Shown here: piece by piece, positions 50,954 through 60,208 of the stretch | Position numbering within the stretch: the first letter of the stretch is position 1 | Layout of the letters: every line of letters begins with the position of its first letter | Assembly: GCF_003313505.1 (NCBI RefSeq) | Contig: NZ_QMHO01000003.1 | Coordinates: 393,364-457,363, forward strand | Origin: Pedobacter nanyangensis | GTDB lineage: Bacteria; Bacteroidota; Bacteroidia; Sphingobacteriales; Sphingobacteriaceae | Length of the DNA stretch: 64,000 nucleotides | Reading direction: 5' to 3' | The notes under the pieces: model-generated | Database searches by the model: none | The model's input: only the letters and a program-made list of their open reading frames with translations | Told to the model about the DNA's origin: nothing | Translations under genes and position numbers: made by a program

Positions 50954-53900
50954 ATGAACTATTCAAAAGTAAACAATATCATTGGCTGGGCCTGTTTCCT
51001 GATTGCCACTATTACTTATGTTTTAACACTAGAGCCAACCGTAAGCTTTTGGGATTGCGGCGAATTTATTGCCTCAGCCTATAAAATGCAGGTGGTACAT
51101 CAACCCGGAGCTCCCTTATTTTTAATGATCGAGCGCTTTTTTTCTTTACTTGCCATGGGCGATAAAACCAAGATTGCCTACTTTATGAACTTTGGTTCTG
51201 CGGTGGCCAGTGGCGCAACTATCCTATTTTTGTTTTGGACCATTACAGCCCTAGCCAAAAAAGTACTGGTGAAAAAAGGCGAAGAGATTTCAAGTGCCAC
51301 GCTAATCACCATTATGGGCGCAGGCGTGGTTGGCGCTTTGGCCTACGCCTACTCTGATAGCTTTTGGTTTTCAGCGGTTGAAGCAGAAGTTTACGCACTC
51401 TCATCGCTATTTACGGCCATTGTATTTTGGGGCATCCTGAAATGGGAAGCCGTTGCCGAAGAACCTAAATCAGATCGCTGGTTACTGTTCATCGCCTACA
51501 TTATGGGTTTATCTATCGGGATACACCTTTTAAACCTGTTAACCATCCCAGCGATTGCTTTTGTATATTATTTCAAAAAAACACCGCAGCCTACCACTGC
51601 AGGCATATTTAAAACCTTAGGTGTAGGCATCCTGATTTTGGCTTTCGTACAATATGGAATTATCCAATATTTGGTTTCATTTGGCGCCTATTTTGACCTG
51701 TTTTTTGTAAACACGCTAGGTTTGGGCTTTGGAACGGGCGTATTGTTTTTTGCAATTTTACTTATTGGAGGCTTGGTTTGGGGCATTAGATACTCCATCA
51801 AACATCAAAAACGAGTTTTAAATCTAGCTCTATTGTCAACGGTACTGATCATTTTTGGCTATGGCTCATTTGCCATGATCTTGATTAGGGCACAGGCGAA
51901 ACCAAACCTGAACAACAGCGACCCTGATAACGCATTTTCGTTTTTAAGCTATCTGAACCGTGAGCAGTATGGGGATAGGCCCTTGCTTTTTGGTCCAAAT
52001 TACAATTCGATCCCAAAATATAAGGACGATGGTTCAGCTCCTATCTACGTAGAAACGGGCAAAACCTATCGCAAAGGCGATACCAAATATGAAGTTTCGG
52101 GAACTAGGAGCAAACGGATCTATGGGGAGAACGAAACCTTCCCCGACAGTATCCGCAGGCTTCAGCACGAAGTGCTGTTCCCTCGCATGTACAGCGATGA
52201 ACAGAGGCATATTGAGTATTATCAAGACATGATGGGCTTTGACGAAAATCATTTCCCTAATTTTTTCGATAACATAGGGTTCTTTATGCGCCACCAGGTT
52301 GGGTTTATGTACATGCGATATTTCCTTTGGAATTTCGCCGGCCGCCAAAACGAAGAACAAGGGCAGGGCAGCCTTTACGAGGGCCAGTGGATTAGTGGCG
52401 TAAAACCTATTGATGCCATGCTATACGGTGATCAAAGTAACTTACCCCCATCTATTAAAGACAGCAACTCATACAACCGTTTTTATTTCCTGCCTTTAAT
52501 ATTAGGCGTTATCGGTGCGGTTTGGCACTTTGGCCGCCATCCTAAAGATGCAGGCATCATTGGGCTGTTGTTTTTCTTTACGGGCCTCGCTATTGTGCTT
52601 TATCTTAACCAAAAGCCTTTAGAGCCAAGGGAAAGAGATTATGCCTACGTGGGCTCTTTCTATGCTTTTGCCATTTGGATAGGCTTGGGCATTATTGCCA
52701 TTAGGGAGTGGTTATTTAAAAAATTAGATCCAAAAACCGGGGCCATTGCCGCAAGTGCAATTGGTTTGCTCGTTGCACCGGTATTAATGGCCAAAGAAGG
52801 CTGGAACGACCACGATCGTTCTACCAAAACCCTGGCCAGGGACATTGCCATTAGTTATATGGAATCATGTGCGCCAAATGCAATTCTTTTCACCTACGGC
52901 GACAACGATACTTATCCGCTTTGGTATGCACAGGAGGTTGAAGGCATCAGACCTGACATTAGATTGGTAAATTTAAGTTTATTTGACACGGATTGGTATA
53001 TCAACGGCATGAAGCGCAAGGTGCATGAATCGGAAGCTTTGCCTATCTCGATGACCGAAAAACAATATGTTTCTGGCGTAAGGGATGTAATGTACTACAA
53101 AGAAATGGGCATTGCAGAACCTGTTGAACTTAAACAGATTGTAGACTTGCTATTGTCTGATGATGCCGGGGATAAGCTTCCGTTGCAGGATGGTACATCA
53201 ACCAACTTTATCCCTACCAAGAAGTTTAAGCTCACCGTTAATCCACAGGATGTGATCAATACCAAAACCTTGCCTGCCAGCCGTGCCGGAGAAATTGTGC
53301 CAAGTATTGAATGGACTTTCAACAAAGGTTACGTAACTAAAGGGACTTTGGCCATGCTTGATATTTTGGCGCACAACAACTGGAAACGCCCTATCTATTT
53401 TGCAAGCACCATTCCTTCAGACCAATTTAACGGATTGGACAAATATTTGTACAGTGAAGGTTTAGCCTTAAGGTTATTGCCTTTAGATCCTTCAAAAAGA
53501 ATTGAAGAGGAACAGCCAGTTAATTTGGAGCCTATGTATGAACATGTCATGAACAAGTTCAAATGGGGCAACATTAAAAATGCGAAATATTTGGATATCC
53601 AATCTGCTGATGACATCTCTATTTTCAACAATATTTTTAATAGCTTAACCACCGGCCTTATCCATGCAGGAAGGCTTGAGGATGCCAAAAAGGTGATGAA
53701 GAGATATGATGAGGTGATCCCAAGCAAGATTTATAGCATGCGTGCGGCTATGAGTGCAGCAACCATGGCACAAAATCTCTATATCCTAGGCGAAACGGAA
53801 AGAGCAACCCAACTGATCAAGAAATATTCGGATTATATTGGCAAGGAAATTACCTACTTAGGTGATGTAACCAGAAGCAAGGAAAGAATGATCGGCCGTG

Positions 53901-54073
53901 ATGCCGTGCAAATTGGGCTATTTTACGGTTTGATGCCCATGGCAAAAGTTGCGGAACAATACCACCAGCCTAAATTGGCCAAGGATTTAGAAAAACAGAT
54001 TATGACATTGTTTAACCATGGGGGGTTTGCCCAGTACCTAGGCGAGCTGCCTCCAGATTTTATGAAACTATAA
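50954..54073 (+). CDS. DUF2723 / glycosyltransferase family 117 membrane protein
   Basis: The 1039-residue protein has about a dozen membrane helices in its first 650 residues and a soluble, TPR-like helical C-terminal half. Near the N-terminus it has LEPTVSFWDCGEFIASAYKMQVVHQPGAPLF (residues 26-56), the DUF2723 signature; the acidic pair in WDCGE recalls the first luminal loop of GT-C enzymes such as protein O-mannosyltransferases. It is therefore likely to transfer sugar from a lipid carrier to a surface molecule. REQYGDRPLLFGPNYNS and YGDNDTYPLWY are other conserved-looking blocks. It is a single gene closed by a perfect terminator. The acceptor is unknown. Confidence 0.88.
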   Translation: MNYSKVNNIIGWACFLIATITYVLTLEPTVSFWDCGEFIASAYKMQVVHQPGAPLFLMIERFFSLLAMGDKTKIAYFMNFGSAVASGATILFLFWTITALAKKVLVKKGEEISSATLITIMGAGVVGALAYAYSDSFWFSAVEAEVYALSSLFTAIVFWGILKWEAVAEEPKSDRWLLFIAYIMGLSIGIHLLNLLTIPAIAFVYYFKKTPQPTTAGIFKTLGVGILILAFVQYGIIQYLVSFGAYFDLFFVNTLGLGFGTGVLFFAILLIGGLVWGIRYSIKHQKRVLNLALLSTVLIIFGYGSFAMILIRAQAKPNLNNSDPDNAFSFLSYLNREQYGDRPLLFGPNYNSIPKYKDDGSAPIYVETGKTYRKGDTKYEVSGTRSKRIYGENETFPDSIRRLQHEVLFPRMYSDEQRHIEYYQDMMGFDENHFPNFFDNIGFFMRHQVGFMYMRYFLWNFAGRQNEEQGQGSLYEGQWISGVKPIDAMLYGDQSNLPPSIKDSNSYNRFYFLPLILGVIGAVWHFGRHPKDAGIIGLLFFFTGLAIVLYLNQKPLEPRERDYAYVGSFYAFAIWIGLGIIAIREWLFKKLDPKTGAIAASAIGLLVAPVLMAKEGWNDHDRSTKTLARDIAISYMESCAPNAILFTYGDNDTYPLWYAQEVEGIRPDIRLVNLSLFDTDWYINGMKRKVHESEALPISMTEKQYVSGVRDVMYYKEMGIAEPVELKQIVDLLLSDDAGDKLPLQDGTSTNFIPTKKFKLTVNPQDVINTKTLPASRAGEIVPSIEWTFNKGYVTKGTLAMLDILAHNNWKRPIYFASTIPSDQFNGLDKYLYSEGLALRLLPLDPSKRIEEEQPVNLEPMYEHVMNKFKWGNIKNAKYLDIQSADDISIFNNIFNSLTTGLIHAGRLEDAKKVMKRYDEVIPSKIYSMRAAMSAATMAQNLYILGETERATQLIKKYSDYIGKEITYLGDVTRSKERMIGRDAVQIGLFYGLMPMAKVAEQYHQPKLAKDLEKQIMTLFNHGGFAQYLGELPPDFMKL

Positions 54074-54090
54074 GATGAATGTCTTCTGAG

Positions 54091-54128
54091 ATATAAAGCC
54101 GCTTGAAATGATTCAAGCGGCTTTATAT
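54091..54128 (+). terminator. Perfect 17-bp-stem terminator after the GT117 gene
   Basis: 54091-54107 and 54112-54128 are fully complementary (core AAAGCCGCTTGAA) around the loop ATGA, 17 bases after the stop. Confidence 0.88.
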
Positions 54129-54494
54129 TTGGGTGATTTTTTAGTGTGGCATAATCTTTTTCGATTAGCCTTTCGATATGGTTCAAAGATCTCTCCGCAA
54201 GGCCGGGACGATGGAAAGGAACGGATATACTGAATAAAGGCGGAGTGCAGATGCGATAAGTTATCCGAGATGAAACCGTCTGAAAACCACTATCATGTCG
54301 AGATTACGAGGCATCTCCCTGTAATTGTCGAAGATTCTTCGCTATGCTCAGCGTGATAAGGCACTTTAATTTAACAACATGACTTATGGCATCGTAGATT
54401 TTATCCTTTGTACACCATTAAAGTCCTTTCAGAAACCAGAGAAAACAATAGATAGGCGATAAAAAAAGCCTCAACTCAAATGACCTGCATAAAA
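54129..54494. other. Gene-free interval with decayed interspersed repeats
   Basis: No gene is supported. The stretch around 54325-54362 (GAAGATTCTTCGCTATGCTC, then AGCGTGATAAGGCA) resembles a scattered Bacteroidota word in which GATTCTTCGCT(A)TGCTCAG precedes AATGAC. An inverted-looking partner, GATCTCTCCGCAAGGC, lies near 54189-54206. I see no coding potential or promoter consensus. Confidence 0.45.
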
Positions 54495-54520
54495 AAGCAC
54501 AACCATTGCTGATTGTGCTT
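54495..54520 (-). terminator. Terminator of accA
   Basis: Minus strand AAGCACAA, loop, TTGTGCTT followed by TTTTATG, 22 bases after the accA stop. Confidence 0.8.
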
Positions 54521-54542
54521 CTTTTAGTGAGATATAACTCTT

Positions 54543-55508
54543 TTATCCTTCGTTTACTACGCCCATTGCGCAGAATTTATCAATCCGCTTGGCGATCAGT
54601 TTTTCAGTATCGGTCTTTTTCAGTGATTTTAAATCATCCAAAATCTGTGTCTTTAGCGTTTGGGCCATTTCTTCCGGATTTTGATGTGCTCCGCCAAGGG
54701 GTTCTTTCACTACGCCATCAATCAATTTGTTTTTGAACATGTCTTCGGAAGTAAGTTTCAGGCATTCGGCAGCTTTTTCTTTAAAGTCCCAGCTTCTCCA
54801 TAAAATAGAAGAACAAGATTCAGGAGAAATTACAGAGTACCAGGTGTGCTCGAGCATATATACCTTATCGCCAATACCGATACCTAATGCACCGCCAGAA
54901 GCGCCTTCACCTACGATAAAGCAAATGATGGGTACTTTAAGGACCGACATTTCCAGCAGGTTACGGGCGATGGCCTCTCCTTGTCCACGTTCTTCGGCTT
55001 CAAGGCCTGGGTAGGCACCCATGGTATCGATAAACGAAATTACTGGCTTATTGAATTTTTCGGCCAGGCGCATTAAGCGCAGTGCTTTTCTATAGCCCTC
55101 GGGGTTAGCCATACCGAAATTCCGATATTGGCGCTCCTTGGTATTTTTGCCTTTTTGGTGACCGATGATCATAACGGTTTGTCCATCGATGGAGGCAAAA
55201 CCACCAATAATGGCCTTATCGTCCTTTACCGTTCTGTCGCCATGAAGTTCGATAAAATCGTCGCAAATGGCATTGATGTAATCCAATGTTTGCGGGCGTT
55301 CTGCATGGCGGGACATTTGAACTTTTTGCCAACCGGTTAGGTTCGAATAAAGATCTTTACTGGTTTGCTCAGCCTTTTCTTCAAGCTCTGTCAGCGTTGC
55401 CGACATATCAACTTTGGTTTTGTCGGCTATTTGCTTCACCTTGTCGATTTGTTGGTACAAATCTGACAAAGGCTTTTCGAAATCAAAAGATGTTTTCAGT
55501 TGTTGCAT
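54543..55508 (-). CDS. accA: Acetyl-CoA carboxylase carboxyltransferase, alpha subunit
   Basis: With AccD it transfers carboxyl from biotin to acetyl-CoA, making malonyl-CoA for fatty acid synthesis. I start it at the ATG at 55508 ([21 protein letters not shown]), 321 residues, the normal family length; the in-frame TTG at 55544 is unlikely. Conserved blocks are [21 protein letters not shown] near residue 80, [39 protein letters not shown] near 122-160 and [30 protein letters not shown] near 191-220. It stands alone, with accD elsewhere. Confidence 0.97.
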   Translation of the reverse strand: MQQLKTSFDFEKPLSDLYQQIDKVKQIADKTKVDMSATLTELEEKAEQTSKDLYSNLTGWQKVQMSRHAERPQTLDYINAICDDFIELHGDRTVKDDKAIIGGFASIDGQTVMIIGHQKGKNTKERQYRNFGMANPEGYRKALRLMRLAEKFNKPVISFIDTMGAYPGLEAEERGQGEAIARNLLEMSVLKVPIICFIVGEGASGGALGIGIGDKVYMLEHTWYSVISPESCSSILWRSWDFKEKAAECLKLTSEDMFKNKLIDGVVKEPLGGAHQNPEEMAQTLKTQILDDLKSLKKTDTEKLIAKRIDKFCAMGVVNEG

Positions 55509-55672
55509 ATGGGGCGGTAAAATTAAGCATTTATCTGCAAACAATTAACAATAAAATTTAGGGTAAAGTTTAAGTGGCCCTGAAGGTTGTTGTTTTGTTA
55601 GGGCAAAGGCCTTGCAAAATAGCCCCGATTGAAGTGAAAATACTTTTTGCTGCAGGTCATCCACAAAAAAAG

Positions 55673-55702
55673 CCCTCGCAGGTTTTTGAAAACCTGCGAG
55701 GG
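55673..55702. repeat. GC-rich 14-bp-stem hairpin between accA and the S10 peptidase gene
   Basis: CCCTCGCAGGTTTT (55673-55686) pairs perfectly with AAAACCTGCGAGGG (55689-55702). Runs of A lie before it on the plus strand. It lies over 80 bases downstream of the S10 peptidase stop on the minus strand and could terminate it, but it looks more like a dispersed palindromic element. The neighbouring AACGGAAAGCGGGACTGCC resembles sequence near 5800-5820. Confidence 0.6.
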
Positions 55703-55783
55703 TTAGGCATTGGCGATCACAAAAAGATTGTAACGGAAAGCGGGACTGCCTTGGACAGTAGCCCGGTAATTGCGCTTCTAGGC

Positions 55784-57364
55784 TTAAAATTTGGCTGGCT
55801 GTCCTTGTTTAGGGGTAGATTTTTTGATAAACTCCCGGATGTGGTCATTTCCCAGGGCCAAATCTATTTTGCGTAAATACATCATGTGGCCGCTTTCGTA
55901 CCCTTCCCAGCTCATTCGGTCTTTTAGTTTACCGCTTGGATCCATTTGCCACATGTTATATTTGGCGTTGAAATAGTCGCAGGCACCGTCGTAATAGCCC
56001 GATTGTACCAGCAAGTGCAAGTAGGGGTTTTGCGCCATGGCGGCCCTTAAATTTTCGCCGGTATTGTCGCCGGTTCTGTCCCAAGGATGCACTGGGCCGA
56101 ACATGTTATACTTTAGATCGGTTTTATAATTCAACTGGTTGCGCAGGTACATGTTGATGGCCGGTGTAAAGGAGTGCAGCCATGAAGTGAGTTCGGCATT
56201 ATAATCGGGGCGATCGCCCGCATCCGATTTATCGATACCTTTATACCTGGAGTCCAATCGTCCAACAGTAAAACCTTTGTCTCTTAACAGTTCTTTCCAG
56301 AATAAATTGGTGGAGATATTGAGGTTGTTCTGTAGGATTACTTTTTCGGGGAGCCCAGAGAAACGGGCCATTTTAGCCGCCATTTTCTTTTTTTCATCGG
56401 CGGAGATAAAGCCTCCCCTGGCCATGGCCGGCATTAGTTCGTTGATGGTAAATGTTTCTACCTCGGGCAGCATGTCGGTTAGTTTTTTAGCTTGGAGATC
56501 TGTAGGCAAAGCTTTGTGATACCAGGCGGTTGCCGCAAAATAAGGTAGGCGCAGGGCAGCATCCATTACGCCTCCCCGCTCAATGCCGAGCTCGGTTGGT
56601 GAAACCAAAATTACACCGTTTAGGTACATCCAATGGTTGCTTTGCAGTTCCAAAGCTAGGCCTGATACACGTGTGGTACCGTAGCTTTCCCCGATCAAGT
56701 ATTTGGGCGAGGCCCATCTGTTGGTACGGGTAACAAAGGTATTGATCCACTCGGCGAGGTATTTGATATCTGCCCTTACTCCAAAAAACTTGTTGGTGGG
56801 CACGTCTTTACTTACTGCCCTGGAATAGCCTGTATTTACGGGATCGATGTAGACGATATCTGCCACGTCTAATATGGATGTACTGTTGTCTTTATAGCCG
56901 TAGGGTTGTACGGGGTAGCCTTCATCATCGATATTAAGTACTACGGGGCCGGTGTAGGCAATGTGCATCCAAACTGAAGCAGAGCCCGGGCCACCATTGA
57001 ATGAAATCACCAATGGCCGGCTGTCTTTATTGGAAACATCGGTTCGTTCGTAATAGGTATAGAACAGACCTGCCAGGGTTTTGCCTTCTTCGTCCCAAAC
57101 GGGCAAGGTTCCAGCGGTAGCTTTATAGGGCACCGCCTTGCCGTTGATGTTTACACTATGGTTAGTTACCACGGCACTTTCTGGCACTATGTTTCGGGAA
57201 GCGATATTGTTGTTGATTTTTAATGCAGGTTCTTCTTTTGGGGCTTGTGCATTTGCTGCGTTAGTCCTTTGCGGAGGAGGAGTACCTTGTGGTTGGGTTC
57301 TTTGGGCAAACGCCACGTTTGACAGCACCAATGCTAAGCTAGCGATGGTAATGGTTTTCTTCAT
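55784..57364 (-). CDS. Secreted S10-family serine carboxypeptidase
   Basis: S10 enzymes remove C-terminal amino acids at acidic pH. The 526-residue protein has a signal peptide ending NVAFAQ, then a Pro/Gln-rich linker. The oxyanion block RPLVISFNGGPGSASVWMH is near residues 118-136, and the nucleophile lies in GESYGTTR (Ser227). The Asp and His of the triad are expected near residues 450-505, where YYDGACDYFNAKYN and YESGHMMYLRK occur. It would be periplasmic or extracellular and is a single gene. Confidence 0.92.
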   Translation of the reverse strand: MKKTITIASLALVLSNVAFAQRTQPQGTPPPQRTNAANAQAPKEEPALKINNNIASRNIVPESAVVTNHSVNINGKAVPYKATAGTLPVWDEEGKTLAGLFYTYYERTDVSNKDSRPLVISFNGGPGSASVWMHIAYTGPVVLNIDDEGYPVQPYGYKDNSTSILDVADIVYIDPVNTGYSRAVSKDVPTNKFFGVRADIKYLAEWINTFVTRTNRWASPKYLIGESYGTTRVSGLALELQSNHWMYLNGVILVSPTELGIERGGVMDAALRLPYFAATAWYHKALPTDLQAKKLTDMLPEVETFTINELMPAMARGGFISADEKKKMAAKMARFSGLPEKVILQNNLNISTNLFWKELLRDKGFTVGRLDSRYKGIDKSDAGDRPDYNAELTSWLHSFTPAINMYLRNQLNYKTDLKYNMFGPVHPWDRTGDNTGENLRAAMAQNPYLHLLVQSGYYDGACDYFNAKYNMWQMDPSGKLKDRMSWEGYESGHMMYLRKIDLALGNDHIREFIKKSTPKQGQPAKF

Positions 57365-57537
57365 TCTTATAAGGTTTAAGGTTGTTGTCCATAAATATCT
57401 GCAAAGTGAAAGGCAAACACCTAATTAACACTAAAATGTTACTGATACTGATGGTTATTTGATGCCTACAGGCTGGTGGCCAATGGACCATAGCCCCGAA
57501 GGGGGTAATATTATAAAATATCCTAAATTGTTAACAA

Positions 57538-58794
57538 TCATTTCAAAATGGGGGCCAGCACCTTAATATCCCCATCTATCTTATGGCTAAAGGGCAAACC
57601 CAAAATTTTTGCCAATAATGGATAAACGTGTACATTTTCAAAGGGCTGGATGGTTAAACCTTCTTTAAATGCAGGCCCCCAAGCATAAAAAACGGCCTGC
57701 ATATCAGGCATGTCATTATCAAAACCATGCTTACCAACGGTGGTTGGCCTTCCCGTCAGGTTGAAAATCTTCGGCAGCCGGGGGATCAGGATAAGATCTC
57801 CAATTCTACCCGCTTTATTATCTTTTGCACGGTAATGCCAACGTTTAGGCATTTTATTGGCAAGGTAAACCTCAAAATCCGCAGATTGTTTTTTCAGGTT
57901 TTCGTATAATGGTTTGATGTCCTTTTTGTTCTTGGCGTAAATCTGTAAAAGTGCATCACCGTTGGGGACAATAAACTTCTCCATGTCGATAATTGAAGGC
58001 AGAGGCAGGGTGTTGACATGATCTACATTGGTCATGCCATGATCTGAAACAAAAACAAAGTTCACTTGCAAACCAGTGTCTTTTGTAAGCTGAACCATTT
58101 TCCCTACACAATCGTCTATCAGTTTAACCGCAGCTTCGGTTTCTTTTGAGTTGGCCCCAAAATGATGGCCCGCTACATCTACCTCAGGGAAATAAAAACT
58201 GATCAGGTGTGGCCGTTTTTCGTCGGGTAGCAACAACCATTGCTTTACGGCTTCAATGCGGGTATCCATTGGGATTTGATTGTTGAAATTATACCAATAT
58301 GTGGGTTTAATGCCCAAAATCGGAGTTTCCGAACCTAGCCAATAAAATGCGGACGAGAGCATCTGCTGTTGCTCGGCCAGCACCCAAATGGGCACACCTC
58401 CGTACCAAGTACTATCTTTAATGGCACTAGGGTCTGTTTTAACATAAAGCTGTTTTTTATGAGGGTCGTAAAACGAATTGTTTACAATGCCGTGCCTAGA
58501 AGGGTACATCCCAGTAGCTAGGGTATAGTGATTGGAAAAAGTAACCGATGGAAAGGAAGGTTTCATTGACACGGCTTTAACCCCTTTTTCTCTTAATCCT
58601 AGCAGGTTCTTAGCGTGATATTTCTCTGCATAATCAAACCTAAAACCATCGGCCGAAATAAAGATGACATAAGGCTTTTTGAGCTGCAATTCGCTATTTT
58701 GCCTACCACTTTCAATTTGTTGTGAAAAAACCTGGGCCAGCAAGCCTTGGCAACAACAAACCAACAAAAGAATTGATACGATGAATTTCCTCAT
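57538..58794 (-). CDS. Secreted nucleotide pyrophosphatase/phosphodiesterase (alkaline phosphatase superfamily)
   Basis: I start it at 58794 (MRKFIVSILLLVCCCQGLLAQ), 418 residues with a signal peptide. The metal site and nucleophile occur in VIFISADGFRFDY near residue 42 and PSFPSVTFSNHYTLATGMYPSRHGI near 79-103, with Thr as the expected nucleophile. VDVAGHHFGANS near 207 and VSDHGMTNVDH near 250 supply further ligands. This is the NPP pattern, acting on nucleotide or lipid phosphodiesters. It is a single gene with a good promoter. Confidence 0.93.
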   Translation of the reverse strand: MRKFIVSILLLVCCCQGLLAQVFSQQIESGRQNSELQLKKPYVIFISADGFRFDYAEKYHAKNLLGLREKGVKAVSMKPSFPSVTFSNHYTLATGMYPSRHGIVNNSFYDPHKKQLYVKTDPSAIKDSTWYGGVPIWVLAEQQQMLSSAFYWLGSETPILGIKPTYWYNFNNQIPMDTRIEAVKQWLLLPDEKRPHLISFYFPEVDVAGHHFGANSKETEAAVKLIDDCVGKMVQLTKDTGLQVNFVFVSDHGMTNVDHVNTLPLPSIIDMEKFIVPNGDALLQIYAKNKKDIKPLYENLKKQSADFEVYLANKMPKRWHYRAKDNKAGRIGDLILIPRLPKIFNLTGRPTTVGKHGFDNDMPDMQAVFYAWGPAFKEGLTIQPFENVHVYPLLAKILGLPFSHKIDGDIKVLAPILK

Positions 58795-58812
58795 TTTTCC
58801 AATTTTGTTTGA

Positions 58813-58845
58813 CAAAAGTAATTCAAATTATCAAGAGCTCCGCAA
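58813..58845 (-). promoter_or_regulatory. Promoter of the NPP-like gene
   Basis: TTG (58843-58845), 22 bases, TACTTTTG (58813-58820) on the minus strand, 18 bases before the ATG. Confidence 0.55.
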
Positions 58846-58865
58846 GTTATTTCCGGTATAAAAAA

Positions 58866-58890
58866 GCCCAAAAGAAATATTCTTTCGGGC
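58866..58890 (-). terminator. Terminator of the DUF1800-DUF1501 unit
   Basis: Minus strand GCCCGAAAGAA, short loop, TTCTTTTGGGC followed by TTTTTT, 38 bases after the DUF1501 stop. Confidence 0.8.
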
Positions 58891-58928
58891 CTCGTTTGAT
58901 GCTGCGATGTTTATACTTTGCACATCAT

Positions 58929-60200
58929 TTATGCTTTCATTACACCAATTTTCTTACCCTCAAAATCAGGGAAAAGTACTTTGTCATTGTTAATTCCCAG
59001 GTGGGTATCGGCCACTTCACTAAATACACTTCTAAAATCGGTAGTTACCGCTAAATCCCTGCCATCTTCCAAATTTTCCTTAGCCAAGGGATTAACCAGG
59101 CCATGAACCAAACCGCCATTTACGCCATTGCCCAAAATAAAATTGCAAGATCCACGCCCGTGATCAGTGCCGCCCGTACCATTTTGTGCTACTGTACGTC
59201 CAAATTCTGTCATGGTCATCACGGTTACTTCATCCTGATATTTTACCAAATCATTCCAAAACGCCATTATACAGTTACTTAAATCGTTCACGTTACGGGC
59301 AAAAACTCCCGTATCTTTTCCTTGGTTAAAATGTGTATCCCAACCTCCCGACTCGGCAAAAGCCACTTCCATGCCCACATCCATTTTAATAAGCTGCGCT
59401 ATTTGTTTCAGGGAATTTCCAAGCGCAGAAGCTGGATAAACCACGTTATTTTCTGGCTTGTAATTCTTTACATCCGTTTTTTGAAGCATTTTGATGGCAT
59501 CAAAGCTTTCCTTACCAGTGTTTTTCAATAAACTTGAAGAAGTTTGATCATATAAATCTTCGAAACTTTTTGAAGCCATTTTAGCACCGGCCACATTGCC
59601 TCGCATCTGAATATTGAAATCGGCAAGGTTCCTGATCGCTACCGCTGGATTCTCTCCATAAAATGACCTGGGCAACGATGAGGTAATGCTTACTCCCTGG
59701 AAGGGTGTAGCGGCCTCATGCCCCAAAAGACCTACTGCCCTATTTAACCAACCGCTGCTGGTACCTTTTTTGAATGGCGTACCCGATTCCATAAAATCCT
59801 GCGCATCAAAATGCGAACGGGTATTATTAGGTGATCCTATTCCGTGTACGATGCTCAGTCTTTTCTCCCTGAACATAGGTTCAAAGGCAGCCATTGAGGG
59901 GTGCAAACCAAACCTGCCATCTAAATCAATTAAAGGTTTTTCGTTCCCATTTCCTTTGGCGGCGGTCATGAACAATGAAGGCCTAGCTGCTTTCAGAAAA
60001 TTATCGGTAAAGGGAGTTACCGCCATTAAGCCATCCATTGCTCCTCTTTGGAAAATGCAAACCAAAATTTTCTTTTTCTTAAACAATGATGGCGTTACGG
60101 TGCTTGCTACCGCATCGGCTAAAAATCCAGGAATACCGCCCAGCCCTATTCCAAATAAGGCTAAACCACCTGCTTTTAAAAATCCTCTTCTAGAAACCAT
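58929..60200 (-). CDS. DUF1501 protein with Tat signal
   Basis: The 423-residue protein starts with a twin-arginine signal (SRRGFLKAGG, then a hydrophobic stretch to about residue 33), so it is probably exported folded. The family resembles sulfatase-like enzymes without the usual nucleophile; its activity is not established. Typical blocks are ILVCIFQRGAMDGLMAV near residue 45, HFDAQDFMESGTP near 128, GGWDTHFNQG near 287 and MTEFGRTVAQNGTGGTDHGRGS near 328. It lies eight bases after a DUF1800 gene, the usual pairing across bacteria. Confidence 0.93.
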   Translation of the reverse strand: MVSRRGFLKAGGLALFGIGLGGIPGFLADAVASTVTPSLFKKKKILVCIFQRGAMDGLMAVTPFTDNFLKAARPSLFMTAAKGNGNEKPLIDLDGRFGLHPSMAAFEPMFREKRLSIVHGIGSPNNTRSHFDAQDFMESGTPFKKGTSSGWLNRAVGLLGHEAATPFQGVSITSSLPRSFYGENPAVAIRNLADFNIQMRGNVAGAKMASKSFEDLYDQTSSSLLKNTGKESFDAIKMLQKTDVKNYKPENNVVYPASALGNSLKQIAQLIKMDVGMEVAFAESGGWDTHFNQGKDTGVFARNVNDLSNCIMAFWNDLVKYQDEVTVMTMTEFGRTVAQNGTGGTDHGRGSCNFILGNGVNGGLVHGLVNPLAKENLEDGRDLAVTTDFRSVFSEVADTHLGINNDKVLFPDFEGKKIGVMKA

Positions 60201-60208
60201 ATCTTAAA

